Made by a program: the position numbers and the translations under genes
Assembly: GCA_009760855.2 (NCBI GenBank)
Contig: WPIO01000297.1
Span: 52,034-116,033, forward strand
Origin: Cristatella mucedo
Lineage: Eukaryota; Bryozoa; Phylactolaemata; Cristatellidae
Direction of reading: 5' to 3'
Length of the DNA: 64,000 nucleotides
The notes under the pieces: generated by a model
Databases searched by the model: none
Told to the model about the DNA's origin: nothing
Seen by the model: the letters and a program-made list of their open reading frames with translations, nothing else
In this document: positions 12,395 through 22,842 of the stretch, piece after piece
How the letters are laid out: each line of letters opens with the position of its first letter
Numbering within the stretch: the first letter of the stretch is position 1

Positions 12395-13185
12395 GGCTTT
12401 TGGGGGACAACTCACCCTATTGGCGGCCATTTTGAGGGATAACTCCCACCACTGGCCGACTTACCCAAAACAACAAGCATTTGTATGTCGTCAGCATAGA
12501 AGTAAAAGCCGAAATTGTGCTTGTTTTAAGCTAAGTTTTCAACTGATATAGGATCTGAACCAATTCAATGCAGTGCAAAGTTCCAGGCGAGAGGCTCTCT
12601 AAAATAACTTGGCGATCGTTATTATCGAATGACGCCGGAGGATAATGCAAAACAATCAGGGACTTTACTTACGTCTGCATTCTCGGATGACAAGGTACTG
12701 AGTTAGTAATTTGGCGAACGCATTATAGCAATCTTATAAAGATATATACGGCAGCTAAGCACGAAGCATGACGTTTAGTTACGTTTGGCAGAGTTTAGCT
12801 ATCTGCTCTCAGCCAGTGCTATCGATACTTTGTAGCCTGCCTAATCCCACTGAGAGTTTGGCCGGCAATTGTATGTACAGGAGCTTTGTATATGCTGCAA
12901 GCAGCACAACGAAGCATTATTGTACGCACGTTATTACGGTTAACGAACACACGGTCTCTCAAAACAGCTGCGAGTGTGACCTACCTCAGACACCAGCCGC
13001 CTAGGCAACGAAGGAAGTGAAACTGAGCTGCCGAGCAAGAATTCCAGTCCCTCGATGACCTCTGACCTACTAGCTTCCCACGACACGGCCTGGTAATTGC
13101 AGCAGGGTTCCGGGAATTAGGGTTCGACGAATCACTGCAATCCACCGGCATCCACCTCAAGCCACTCTAATTAGGCTAACCACGA
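12395..13185 (+). repeat. partial third copy of the 3.5-kb composite unit (last 0.8 kb)
   Basis: It matches 19285-20055 and 59620-60403. The shared block starts CTTTTGGGGGACAACTCACCC, passes through LINE-A-like sequence on the minus strand (TATGTCGTCAGCATAGAAGT) and ends at CAAGCCACTCTAATTAGGCTA. An open frame of about 80 residues beginning MTFSYVWQSL at 12768 is kept in all three copies, but I do not recognise it. Confidence 0.8.
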
Positions 13186-13484
13186 CCAGACGTAAGAGTT
13201 GCCGAGCTAAAATTGTGTGCTGTAACTGTCTAAAACGTTTGAGTTTATCTGTCCACCAACTTTTAATTGGCTTCACCCAGACCCACTTATGCAAATGAGC
13301 TTTGACACAGGAAGCTTGTACCACAAGACACTGCAATCCACCACAATTCATTCTAGTTCCAATTGAATCCACCCCAAATCAGCTGTACACAGCTCCAACA
13401 AGTTTGGACTATTAAACTAAGCAACATGTACAATGTACCCAGAAAGTTATTTGCTCATGAGTTCTCCCGAAGTCCACTGAAATA
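13186..13484. other. unassigned sequence
   Basis: Nothing recognised between the composite-unit fragment and the following LINE A. Confidence 0.3.
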
Positions 13485-14515
13485 AGGTTGCAGTCGCCCG
13501 GGCTAAAATGGATGGCAGCAAATTTTCTAAAACTAAATGATGATAAAACTAACTTACTAGTTATGGGCAAACCCAGTGTGATTCACGAATTGGAAAGGCT
13601 GACGCTCAAAATTGGCTCTGCCAGCATATCTCCTGTTGCATTAGCTCGAAATCTAGGTGTCATATTCCAAAGCGACCTCTCGTTAGACTACCATATCAGC
13701 TCCACAGTTACATATGTCGATTTTCAGCTTCATAACATTGCTAAAACTCGGGATTGTTTAGATAAGGATACCACATCTAAGTTGGTCCATGCATTCGTGA
13801 CATCCCGTCTCGACTTCTGCAACTCACTGCTCCCTGGCCTAGCAGCATGTGCGATCAGGGGATTGCAGCTGGTGCAAAACGCTGCAGCTAGGCTTGTCTG
13901 TCGTGAGCTTCGAAGTTGCCACCTTACTCAGCTTCTCGCCGACCTGCACTGGCTATGAGTTAAGCACCGGATTGACTTCAAGGTTTGGTCGCTCACATTG
14001 AGGTCACTTCATTCTTTGGCTCCAGCCTATCTCTCAGATATACTTGCCCATCAGGCCATGCATCGTACCACACAGCTTTTCGGAATCCAACAGTCTACAA
14101 TTACCCGTACAAACCTCAATCCTTTGGAGACCGTGCATTTAGTTCGTATGCTCCCAAAGCCTGGAACTCCCTCCCGACCTGTGTCAGAACATCCCCTGAC
14201 CTGACCACATAAAAAATGAATTTAAAAACACACCTATTTAGGACAGCATTGATTGGGTCCCTATGATTCATCCTTCATGTGCTTATTCATGCTGGCACTG
14301 TGCCTGCTGCCACAAACCACACTTGCATGCTGACCCTGTGCATGTCACCCCTAACCATGTTATTCATTTGTTTGTTTATCAAGCATGATTTTACTCACCA
14401 TTCATTTGCATTTCCCTTTCCAGAGAATGTAAAGCGCCTAGAGAGAGATTGAGTTCTCCGAGGGCGCTTTATCGAGTGCATTATTAATATCAAGTGCATT
14501 ATTACTATTACCCCA
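13485..14515 (+). mobile_element. LINE family A 3' half
   Basis: The C-terminal RT domain is open from 13488 to 13958 (WMAANFLKLNDDKTNLLVMG at the start), followed by a stop and a frameshift. The 3' UTR, hairpin (GTAAAGCGCC… GGGCGCTTTATC, 14430-14480) and short (ATT)n tail are intact. The copy is 5' truncated just after the YADD region. Confidence 0.85.
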
Positions 14516-14764
14516 ATCCAACTCAAAATAATACTGCAATTGACTGCGGTTGCTTGTGCTTGGAGCTCATGCTAAAAGTCACTGGAGTCAATAGATCACG
14601 GATTATTTATTAATTAGTTACAAGGTTATGAGCGGTTGGTATCTCTAATGGCCACGATAGATTACCTTAAGTCCTGCCCTGTGGTTTAATGAAATTCACT
14701 AGAGATGAGGATGTATCACTTCCGTTGTTGTTCTTAACTTTTGCGTTAAGCTACTGTTTACGTA

Positions 14765-14873
14765 ATTATAATAATAATAATAATAATAACATAGCACTTG
14801 ATAAAGCGCCCTCAGAGAACTTAATCTCTTTCTAGGCGCTTTACATTTGCTGCAAAGTGATACGCAATAGATT
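14765..14873 (-). mobile_element. LINE family A tail-only copy
   Basis: Only about 100 bp of the 3' terminus: the (AAT)n at 14767-14790 and the hairpin block, ending GATACGCAATAG. It matches the young copies at 5446 and 32190 closely. It is a severely 5'-truncated insertion. Confidence 0.75.
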
Positions 14874-15340
14874 ATAATAATAATAGTGTAAACAGTAATG
14901 CATTTCAAAAAGCGCCCTCGGAGAATTCAATCTCTGTATAGGTGCTTTACATTTTCTGCAAGGGAAACTCCATTGAATGATGAGTAATACCATGGTGTAT
15001 GAACACCATGAATGACATGGTTAGGGGTGACGTGCACACGGTCAGCTTGCAAGTATGGTTAGTTGCAGCAGGAACAGTGTGAGGAAACATAGGCGCATGA
15101 CGGACGAATCACACGGAAAAACTAGATGCTATGCTAAATATGTGTTTTTTAAGTTTTTTTTTAAATGTGCTCCAGTCATGGGATGTTCTGAGGAAAGTCA
15201 GGATTGAGTTTGAGGCTTTGGGAGCGAACGAACTAAATGCACGGTTTCGCAAGAATTTTAGGTTTGTTCGAGGTAGTGGTAAACTGTTGCATTCCGAAAA
15301 GTAGGAGGTACGACGATTGGCCTGGTGGGGAGTAGATCTG
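14874..15340 (-). mobile_element. LINE family A 3' fragment
   Basis: A second, more diverged family A copy in the same orientation, whose (AAT)n begins right after the tail-only copy. It carries 3' UTR and the decayed last residues of the RT protein. Confidence 0.7.
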
Positions 15341-15344
15341 AGAC

Positions 15345-15738
15345 CTATTAAAACCAGAAGTAGTACATCGAGCTCAACCAAATAATTATCGTCGCAAAAT
15401 TGCAGAGCCGGAACTGCGGTTTTCCGGTGAACTGTGCGAATATAAGCCACTCAGCCCTAAACGGACTCACAGAAAATAACTTTGTAAAAGGATAAAACGT
15501 GAAATTTTACAAAAACTGACAAGCCTCGAGAACGAACGTATGACTGGTAGTATAACAAGATCGTAAAAGCTTAAACCCTCTAACGGCCGGGGCACATGCG
15601 AGTCTCTGCTTTGCCTCCCCGCCCATGACAAGTGGCTGCACACGGCATTCAAGGCCCACAAATTATTTACTTTTCAGAAACATGTTAACATTAGTATTTC
15701 TACATCGGATCCCAAACAGAAGTGACTGCCGTTCGACC
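15345..15738 (+). repeat. 0.4-kb repeat, stand-alone copy
   Basis: Diverged copy of a block found inside the composite unit at 17563-17975 and 57893-58305. Shared strings include GAGCCGGAACTG, GACTGGTAGTATAACAAGATC and TTATTTACTT. It has no coding potential. Its termini were not resolved. Confidence 0.65.
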
Positions 15739-16650
15739 TGAACACTACCATTAGCTCAACATTGGCCCTGCCAGCATATCACCGGTTACTTGAAACTTAG
15801 TCGTCATGTTCCTAAGTGACGTCTCGTGTGACGACCACGTCAGCTAGACAGTCAAATCTGCCGACTTTCAGCTAGATAACACTGCTAAACATCTGGCTTG
15901 TTTAGATAAGGATACCAAGTCTAAGCTAGTCCGTGCATTCGAGACATCCTGTCTCGACTTCTGCAACTCACTGCTTACTGGCCTACCAGCATGTGCGATC
16001 AGGCGATTGCAGCTGGTTCGCAACTCTGCAGCCGGGCTTGTCTGTCGTGAGCGTCGCAGTTGCCACATCGCACCCCTTATCGCCAACCTGCCCTGCCTAT
16101 CAGTCAAGCAACGGTTTGATTTCAAAGTTTTGTCGCTCACTTTTAGGTCACGTCATTCTTTGGCTCTAGCCTATCTCTCAGATCTACTTCCCCACCAGGC
16201 CAAGTATCGTAACACCCGCTTTTCGGAATCCAACAGTCTACCAACGAATTGAATGAAGTATACACTAATACCTCGAGCAAATCTCAAATCCTTTGGAGGC
16301 CATGCATTTACTTCGTATGCTCCGAAAGCCTGAAACTGGCTCCCGACTTGCGTCAGAACATCCCCTGACTTGACCACATTTAAAAAGAACTCAAAAACTC
16401 ACTTACTTAGGACAGCATTTAGTGGGTCTCTGTGATTCATTCTGCGTGTGCAGACACCGTGCATGCTGCCACTAATCGCGTTTGCAAGCTAACCCTGTGG
16501 TTGTCACCGCTAACAATATTCCTCATGTTGTTTATCAAGCATGACATTACTCACCATTCAATTGCATTTCCCTTTGCAGCAATTGTAAAGCACCTAGAAA
16601 GAGATTGACTTCTCAAAGGGTGCTTTATCAAGTGGGTTAATATTATTATT
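15739..16650 (+). mobile_element. LINE family A 3' half
   Basis: Diverged RT C-terminal region (CNSLLTGLPACAIRRL at about 15960-16010), 3' UTR, and the hairpin GTAAAGCACCTAGAAAG near 16586-16630. Numerous stops. It directly follows the 0.4-kb repeat. Confidence 0.75.
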
Positions 16651-16656
16651 GTAATT

Positions 16657-16812
16657 GTTAATATTAGGGATAATGTATTGAGAATTTACTGCTGCCGGCA
16701 CGGCCGCAAAACACAGGAGTCCATTACCAACGGCACACTATGAATCCTGAGGCACGTGATCCGGTTCCTATAGCAGCCATAATGCACGTGGCGACGGCCG
16801 CGACTGTTCCTT
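16657..16812 (+). repeat. 150-bp block, first copy in unit 1
   Basis: It starts TTAGGGATAATGTATTGAG and contains GCTGCCGGCACGGCCGC and GGAGTCCATTACC. A related block lies 1.3 kb downstream at 17972-18122 in the same orientation, so the pair flanks the interior like terminal direct repeats. Confidence 0.7.
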
Positions 16813-16817
16813 AATAA

Positions 16818-16935
16818 TATTATTAATAATAATAATGCACTTCATAAAGAGCCGTCAGAGTATTAAGTCTCTTCCTAGGTGCTTTACATTTGCTGAAAAA
16901 AAGTGGTTGAATGGGTGAGTAATGTCATGCTTGAT
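16818..16935 (-). mobile_element. LINE family A tail-only fragment
   Basis: A minus-strand (ATT)n and hairpin block within the composite unit; the counterpart is at 57150-57265. Confidence 0.7.
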
Positions 16936-16984
16936 CACCTTTCTCCAACGACAGCAGCATCATGCTTCGTTTTTCTAAAATGCC

Positions 16985-17125
16985 GAGCTGGTTGGGTCTA
17001 GCGGTTAAGGTGCTCGCCCAGACCACGGTCTGACTGAGGTCTTGGGCTCGAGCCCCGAGACATATGTGAAGCGCCTGAATAGAGATTAAGCTCTCTTTGG
17101 GGCTCCTATAGAAATTAATTATTTA
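16985..17125 (+). mobile_element. tRNA-derived SINE with LINE-A-like 3' hairpin
   Basis: The head resembles a tRNA promoter: GGTCTAGCGGTTAAGG as the A-box region and GGGCTCGAGCCCCGA as the B-box region. The tail AAGCGCCTGAATAGAGATTAAG...GGGGCTCCTAT mirrors the GCGCC hairpin of LINE A. This suggests that the LINE machinery mobilises it. Shared family members are listed separately. Confidence 0.75.
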
Positions 17126-17224
17126 TTATATATAGTATTCTTCGTGCTTTTGCTACGGCAGATATACTGGCTGATTCGATTTTTGGCGTCAAGCTTACCA
17201 ATTTTCTGAGTTAAATTATGCAGC

Positions 17225-17420
17225 CTGCTTGCTTGCTTTATAATTTTTCAATTTGAATTAAGTTTGCTGCCATCTAAGTATGGATATCAACAAAATATGC
17301 AACAAGGGAATTTATGGAATTTGTCATACTGGATGGCTTCGAGATATCAAAGCACGTGTACAGCTGTATGTCGTCAGCATAGAAGTAAAGGCCTAAGTTG
17401 TGCTTGCTTTAACGGGGTAG
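17225..17420 (-). mobile_element. LINE family A RT fragment in unit 1
   Basis: Minus-strand RT sequence around the YADD region, recognised by TATGTCGTCAGCATAGAAGT and CAATTTGAATTAAGTTTGCTGCCATC. It is decayed. Confidence 0.5.
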
Positions 17421-17562
17421 CCTACGAAATACCCGGGTTTATCCAAAAAAATGGTCACTTTTTCGAAATTCGCGTATTTAAGATAAACTAGTTGTAAATG
17501 CAAGCTCAAATTTTGGTGCTTGTCAGATGACTGGAACATGGTCCATAGAATTATTGTGCAAG

Positions 17563-17975
17563 ACCTATTTAAACCGGAAAGATTGCATCGAGCTCAACAA
17601 AATTATTTTCTTTGACAAATAACTGAGCCGGAACTGTGGTTTTCTAATGACTCTGCGAATAGAAGCTACTCAGCAATATACGGACCCTCAAAAAGTAATT
17701 GTGGAGAATAATAAAACGTAAAAATTTCCCGGAAAGGACACGCCCCTCAAGATCATACGTCCGACTGGCAGTATAACAAGATCATAAAAGAATAAACCCC
17801 ATATCGGCAGGGCGCCTAGTTCAGCCTCTGCTTCTAGCCCCGCCCATAGCAACCGGTGCTAAACGGCATTCCAAGGCCCACTCCTTATTTACTTGGCAGA
17901 AACCTGTTTACATTGGTATGTGTACATCGGATCACAAACCAGAAGTGACTGTCATTCTGCCAGTAGACGAACATT
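17563..17975 (+). repeat. 0.4-kb repeat inside unit 1
   Basis: Same family as 15345-15738. In the unit it is followed directly by the second 150-bp block. Confidence 0.7.
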
Positions 17976-18122
17976 AGAGATAGTGTATTGAGAATTTGCT
18001 GCTGCCGGGGCCGCCGTAACTAAGGAGTCCACTATCTCGGCACCGCATGAATCCTGGGACAGCTGATCCAGTTCCTGTAGCAGCCATAACGCAAGAGGCA
18101 AGGGCAGTGAGTGGTCCTTTCT
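17972..18122 (+). repeat. 150-bp block, second copy in unit 1
   Basis: It starts TTAGAGATAGTGTATTGAG and keeps GCTGCTGCCG, GGAGTCCACTA and ATGAATCCTG with the first copy, at clearly lower similarity than between the two units. Confidence 0.65.
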
Positions 18123-18504
18123 TCGGCTGCCGGTCAGCCTGGTGACTTGGGTGGAACTAGCGCGTTGTTTACTGGAAGCCAGTCTGAAAATTTTGATTGA
18201 TTTCTATTCAAGGAAATTTAAGGAATTTCAAGTTATCATTTATGTCGTTAATAGTTAGATATTTGTATTGGCGAATGCCGTTGAGCCGCCCGGCTGTAGC
18301 CTGGATTGCCGGCCTGCAGTGTGAGACGTATTGCGGATATGATCTGCTTAGGCTGTATAAGGATCTTGTTAGGTTGACCTATTCCTAAGATCCATATTTA
18401 TCTATTTATTGAATTGTTCGTGCGATGATAGCGTTTCCTAGTGCTGCCTCTTGGTTATAGCTTGACCTGGTTTGGTCCAGTGGCTAAATATAAATAAATA
18501 AATA

Positions 18505-18640
18505 TAATTCATTTGTATAGCGCCCCAATAGAACTCAATCTCTATTCAGGCGCTTTACATATGCCTCGGGGCTCAAGCCCACGACCTCAGCCAGACCTTG
18601 GCCGGGGCGAGCGCCTTAACAGCTGGACCAATCCAGCTCG
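18505..18640 (-). mobile_element. SINE, left arm of a head-to-head pair
   Basis: Reverse-oriented SINE: the tail hairpin is at 18520-18560 and the tRNA-like head at 18575-18640. It meets the next SINE head to head, giving an inverted repeat of about 130 bp per arm. Confidence 0.75.
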
Positions 18641-18765
18641 GCAGTTAAGGTGCATGCCCCCGACCGAGGTCATGCCGAGGTCGTGGGCTCGAGCCCTGAG
18701 GCATATGTGAAGCGCCTGAAATGAGATTAGGTTCTCTTGGGGCGCTATATAAATGAATTATTGCA
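18632..18765 (+). mobile_element. SINE, right arm of a head-to-head pair
   Basis: Forward SINE with a truncated head (AGTTAAGGTGCATGCCC), B-box-like GGGCTCGAGCCC and tail GGGGCGCTATATAAATGAATT. The pair can fold into a long hairpin. Confidence 0.75.
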
Positions 18766-19284
18766 TTCATTCTTTTTGAGTTGGCTTCTCTGAGTGCTGT
18801 CACAGCTGTAGTACTTGGTACCTGGTAAATTGTACAACTTGGTTGATACTTTGCAGATCTGTGCGAAACTCGGAATATAGGTGGAGGTAACCTGTCTCGA
18901 CATTCTCCCCCTGTGCATCTAATCATGATGGGTGTATATGCATATAATGTGCCTGTCACAAAGTGTCCGTGGGCTGTGTTCGTGATGACAGTCAACAGTT
19001 TGCGATGTCAAATTGAAAAACAAATTTGTGGAGGGAGAGTGTCCAGTCGGGTGTCTTGCATTTTTTGAGCGGTTTGCCATATTTTTACAACGACTTTTTG
19101 TTAATCAGAAAAACGTGGAACTGCCTTTTACCAGCAGTGTTATACGTGACCTTGTATTTTCAAAGGTCATCAGAAGGTCGAAACAGCAGCTGTATCACAT
19201 CAAACGATAGCTAATGCTACCCGTGATCTTCGTGCTGATTTTCATGCCATTCAGTTTACCGGTCTTTGTACGATATTTAATAAA

Positions 19285-20055
19285 TATGCTTTTGAGGGAC
19301 AACTCACCCTGTTAGCGGCCATTTTGGGGGATAACTCTCACCACTGGCCGACTTACCCCAAAACAACAAACAGCTGTATGTCGTCAGCATAGAAGTAAAA
19401 GCCGAAATTGTGCTTGTTTTAAGATAAGTTTTCAACTGATATAGGATCAGAACCATTTCAATGCAGTGCAAAGTTCCAGGCGAGAGGCTGTCTAAAATAA
19501 CTTGGCGATCGTTATTATCAAATGACGCCGGAGGATAATGCAAAACAATCAGGGACTTTACTTACGTCTGCATTCTCGGAGGTCAAGGTACTGAGTTAGT
19601 AATTTGGCGAACGCATTATAGCAATCTTATAAAGATATCTACGGCAGCTAAGCACGAAGCATGACGTTTAGTTACGTTTGGCAGAGTTTAGCTATCTGCT
19701 CTCAGCCAGTGCTATCGATACTTTGTAGCTTGCCTAATCCCACTGAGAGTTTGGCCGGCAATTGTATGTACAGGAGCTTTGTATATGCTGCAAGCAGCAC
19801 AACGAAGCATTATTGTACGCACGTTATTACGGTTAACGAACACACGGTCTCTCAAAACAGCTGCGAGTGTGACCTACCTCAGACGGCAGCTGCCTATGCA
19901 AAGAAGGAAGTGAAACTGAGCGGCCGAGCAAGAATTCCAGTCCCTCGATGACCTCTGACCTACTAGCTTCCTACGACGCGGCCTGGTAATTGCTGCAGGG
20001 TTCCGGGAATTAGGGTTCGACGAATCACTGCAATCCACCGGCATCCACCTCAAGC
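19285..20055 (+). repeat. 0.8-kb end block of unit 1
   Basis: Copy two of three of the block starting GAGGGACAACTCACCCTG and ending CCACCTCAAGC. It encodes the same short open frame (MTFSYVWQSL, 19661) as the other copies. The preserved frame could be a coding remnant or chance. Confidence 0.7.
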
Positions 20056-20467
20056 TGGCAAGCTTGGCAGCACAACTTTGGCAATAGGCTTCGTATTGAT
20101 GTGCTGTTGAAATTTGAAATTAGCACCTAGCAGTGGCAAATGCACAGGGTACAGCAACGTCGGCCAGGATCGGCTGGTAGCCATCTTGATTCATTAGGGC
20201 CTCAAAGTGGAAAAGGAAGGGTCTGTTTATGTGTTTTTTTTAAATGAGAAAGTTAAAATTTTCCTTGCAATCCATATTTTTTGTATTTGGACGGATAGTT
20301 ATGAGATGCATGTGTTTTAATTCTCGTGCTAGGCTGATTATTGATATGCTTTTCTATACTTCTGTCTGCCAAGCTCTGCAGCTCATGCAAGTCCTGGCTC
20401 GAGGTGCTGGCAGCTAAACTTGTTGAAGTTTGTCAGTTGCACTCCTTGAGGCCCCTTTTCTTGTAGA

Positions 20468-20671
20468 CTACCAAAGTGCTTTATTATCTAAGTCATTAAA
20501 GCTATGGTAGCCCTCATTCATTTTTTGAGTGAAACATGTTCCGGGCCCAACAAAACTATATTTACCAGTATTGTTAAAAAAACTTCCACCATCTACAAAT
20601 TCAGACTTTACACCTGATGGAAGTTTCACATGAAGATCACGATTACCAGTAAGTTTGTTTATGAAATCTAC
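20468..20671 (-). pseudogene. possible phospholipase-A2-like coding remnant
   Basis: A 67-residue open frame on the minus strand runs from 20671 to a TAG at 20470-20468. It contains GKYSFVGPGT, then G-x4-N-x-L-D. This spacing resembles the calcium-loop region of PLA2-like domains in parvovirus and Polinton-type virion proteins. The catalytic His-Asp pair is not visible, and the frame ends where it would be expected. In the right copy at least one extra base breaks the frame near 63970. The identification is tentative. Neighbouring Polinton-like debris makes it plausible. Confidence 0.3.
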
Positions 20672-21574
20672 TCATCCTGAACCCTGTCTTCAATTGTGTA
20701 GGGGTCGGGCACGAGTGGCGGTCGTGGCTAACTCGCTTATCCACCAGGTGCAGTTTGATCAATGCTGATACGTAGCCCACCACAAAAGCTTTTGTAAACA
20801 CGAACTCCGTTGTTGGTTCTGGTAGCACAACTTGAGTGATTAGACCGGAGATAGCAGCTAATAATAGGCACTGACGTAACCGTTACCAAATGAAGACATG
20901 CTTACTATTTAGCTGTTCGTTATTTGTGCACTATCACGCTTGTACTGCGATGTGCAATGCGTTTCGTTTCAGCCGGCCATCTATTTTTGTGGGTGTATCA
21001 GAGCCCACTCGACGTTGGCTCTTAAGATCACGTGTGCTTGCTGTCCGGGTGCCTGTCGCCTCTTCGCCGTGAAACGTTGCGCAGCAGTAGACCAAGTACA
21101 GCTGATAAGCAGGGGCCAGGCGAGTAAATACTCAAAATAGAGGAGACGCAACATAGATAAGGACGTTGCGACAAGGACTTTGGGCTGCTTGTCATACCTG
21201 GGAGTGCTGTTGGCTGGCAAACGATTTACTCTTTTTATGGAGCCCACAATCCAGTGAGTTGGTCGTCGCTTAAATTTTAACTAAAGGTGATTACGGAAAG
21301 TGGAGCGAAAGAAAATTACGCGCGTAACAGAGTTTTTCAGAATCGTACTATTGAACAAACAGATGTGTTCAGTCCACGGGGAATTGGTGCTGGCTTAAAT
21401 GTACGTACAGTGTCTCCTCCTGGTGAAGTTGGGGAAGTCATCGCTGTAGCACGTTCGAATCCTATGTTCGTGGACTTACTCCGAACACCTATATCAAAGT
21501 CAAGGTTCATGAACTTCGATTGTCTTTAGTGTATTTGATAATACCTGGGGCTTCGATTAGTCGGCTACTGTAAG

Positions 21575-21745
21575 CATGGCCTCGCCGCCATTTTGTGCCG
21601 CCTCGACCCCAACCCTGGCGGCGCTACGCGAGAGCAGGTGACACTCTTCTGACCGCTTGTATCTGCTGTTCATAAGGATTGATTTCTGAGCAGCCACGCG
21701 CGTCGTGTGACCTTGTCTTTGCCGCAGCCATTTTAATCTAGCTTG
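21575..21745 (+). promoter_or_regulatory. CpG-rich stretch with two CCATTTT motifs
   Basis: GCCGCCATTTTG at about 21588-21599 and GCAGCCATTTTA at about 21724-21735 resemble YY1-type motifs, within GC-rich sequence unlike its surroundings. It could be a promoter of the repeat. No TATA box or transcript evidence is available. Confidence 0.25.
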
Positions 21746-22498
21746 AGCCCATGCCTGGTTAGAGGTCGGAGGTTAGTGACCACGTGGTGTGACTAGAGGC
21801 GTAGAGAGTTAAGTAATTCAGAGAGACTAGTGCGAGCCATTAAATGAAAGGACCTGTAAATGAGTGACATGGCTCTGAAGACGATTCACTGCTAGTTTGT
21901 CAGCCAGTGCAACCTCCTTCCAGACACTCTTTTTCAATCTTAGATTCAGCTTAGACCTACAGCTGCAATGGCAATTCGGCTTTACTTGTCTAATTCTTCA
22001 AATCACTTCCAATTCTGACCATGGTCAATACAGAGGTACGTGTTTCTATTTATAATATGGGCTCCCATTTTAGCCATTTAGTTTTACTGTTTCCACACTT
22101 TGTAACTTAGCTACACGGTGGCAGATATTTTAGTACTTTAGTAAGGAAATTTGGCTGACTTTTGACTAATTGTGGGGTGCTTCTAAAAAGACAAATACAT
22201 TCAGCCTGGTAATTGTGATCGCCATTATTTGTTCTGCATCCGTAAATCGGCATCGTTTTCCAATAACCAGCTTGTTTGCAAAAGCTCGTACAAGCTTAAT
22301 TTCTTTATTTATTAAAGCCAGCCTATTTTAAGTTTGCAGATAGCAGGTTAGTTTTTTTCATTAGCACATAGGCTCTTCTGTGGTGATCCGAAGGCCGCAA
22401 AGTAAATCGTGCAGCGCCAGTGAGTTCTATCCTTACTTGTCAAGCATGGTGAAGTAGAGTGACCGGCAACACTTCACCCATACCTGCAAAATACTTTT

Positions 22499-22517
22499 GC
22501 AGGTTCACCTACGGAAA
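22499..22517 (-). repeat. 19-bp match to the 3' end of 18S rRNA (left copy)
   Basis: On the minus strand the sequence reads TTTCCGTAGGTGAACCTGC, identical to the highly conserved 3' terminus of eukaryotic 18S rRNA. The match stops there, and a perfect inverted repeat (CCTGCAAAA…TTTTGCAGG) follows. No other rRNA sequence is present. Confidence 0.6.
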
Positions 22518-22734
22518 AGCATTCGAATTTTTTCACCTAGCTCGGTCTCATGCTTTGGCCGCCATTGACCCTGCCCAAATAGCTACCCAAAGCATTAAAA
22601 CTGCAAAAAACCGTCATTTACATAAAAGGCCACCAAACTGGCGTTTTAAATTAAATGATTTTGAACAGTAAGCCTGGAATATTCACTAAGTTTCAGGTGG
22701 TTTATCTTGCATTTTCTTCTGCTTCCTATTCTGT

Positions 22735-22840
22735 TAGTAATAATGATAATGCACTTGCCAAAGCACCACCAGAGAACTCAATCTCTTTCTAGGCGCTTTA
22801 CATTTGCTGCAAAGGGAAACGTGATCAAATGGTGAGCCTT
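22735..22840 (-). mobile_element. LINE family A tail-only copy
   Basis: (ATT)n and hairpin block (AATCTCTTTCTAGGCGCTTT) in reverse, starting 20 bp after the inverted-repeat boundary. Confidence 0.7.
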
Positions 22841-22842
22841 TA

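Larger units (their letters stand above)
16550..20055 (+). repeat. composite 3.5-kb unit, copy 1
   Basis: The whole block is repeated in direct orientation at 56925-60403 with high similarity. From left to right it holds a LINE A tail, a 150-bp block (16657-16812), a second LINE A tail in reverse, a SINE, minus-strand LINE A RT sequence, a 0.4-kb repeat, a second copy of the 150-bp block (17972-18122), a head-to-head SINE pair and an unrecognised 0.8-kb end block. It may be a segmental duplication or an undescribed non-autonomous element. Confidence 0.8.
20056..22715 (+). repeat. inverted repeat, left copy (2.1-2.7 kb)
   Basis: The stretch 20587-22715 is present in reverse orientation at 61870-64000 with very few differences; the right copy is cut by the window end. 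The inner boundary is sharp at 22715/61870 (…TTGCATTTT). The outer boundary here is probably the end of composite unit 1 at 20055. Contents include a possible phospholipase-A2-like coding remnant, a CpG-rich stretch with two CCATTTT motifs, and a 19-bp match to the 3' end of 18S rRNA. Mobile element or segmental duplication cannot be decided. Confidence 0.8.

Noticed and set aside
16985-17125. A functional tRNA gene
   Set aside because: A- and B-box-like strings are present, but no cloverleaf with a proper acceptor stem and anticodon could be drawn, and the same head recurs with a LINE-like tail in many copies, so it is a SINE.
22499-22517. A ribosomal RNA gene
   Set aside because: Only 19 bases match the 18S end; none of the surrounding sequence resembles rRNA or ITS.
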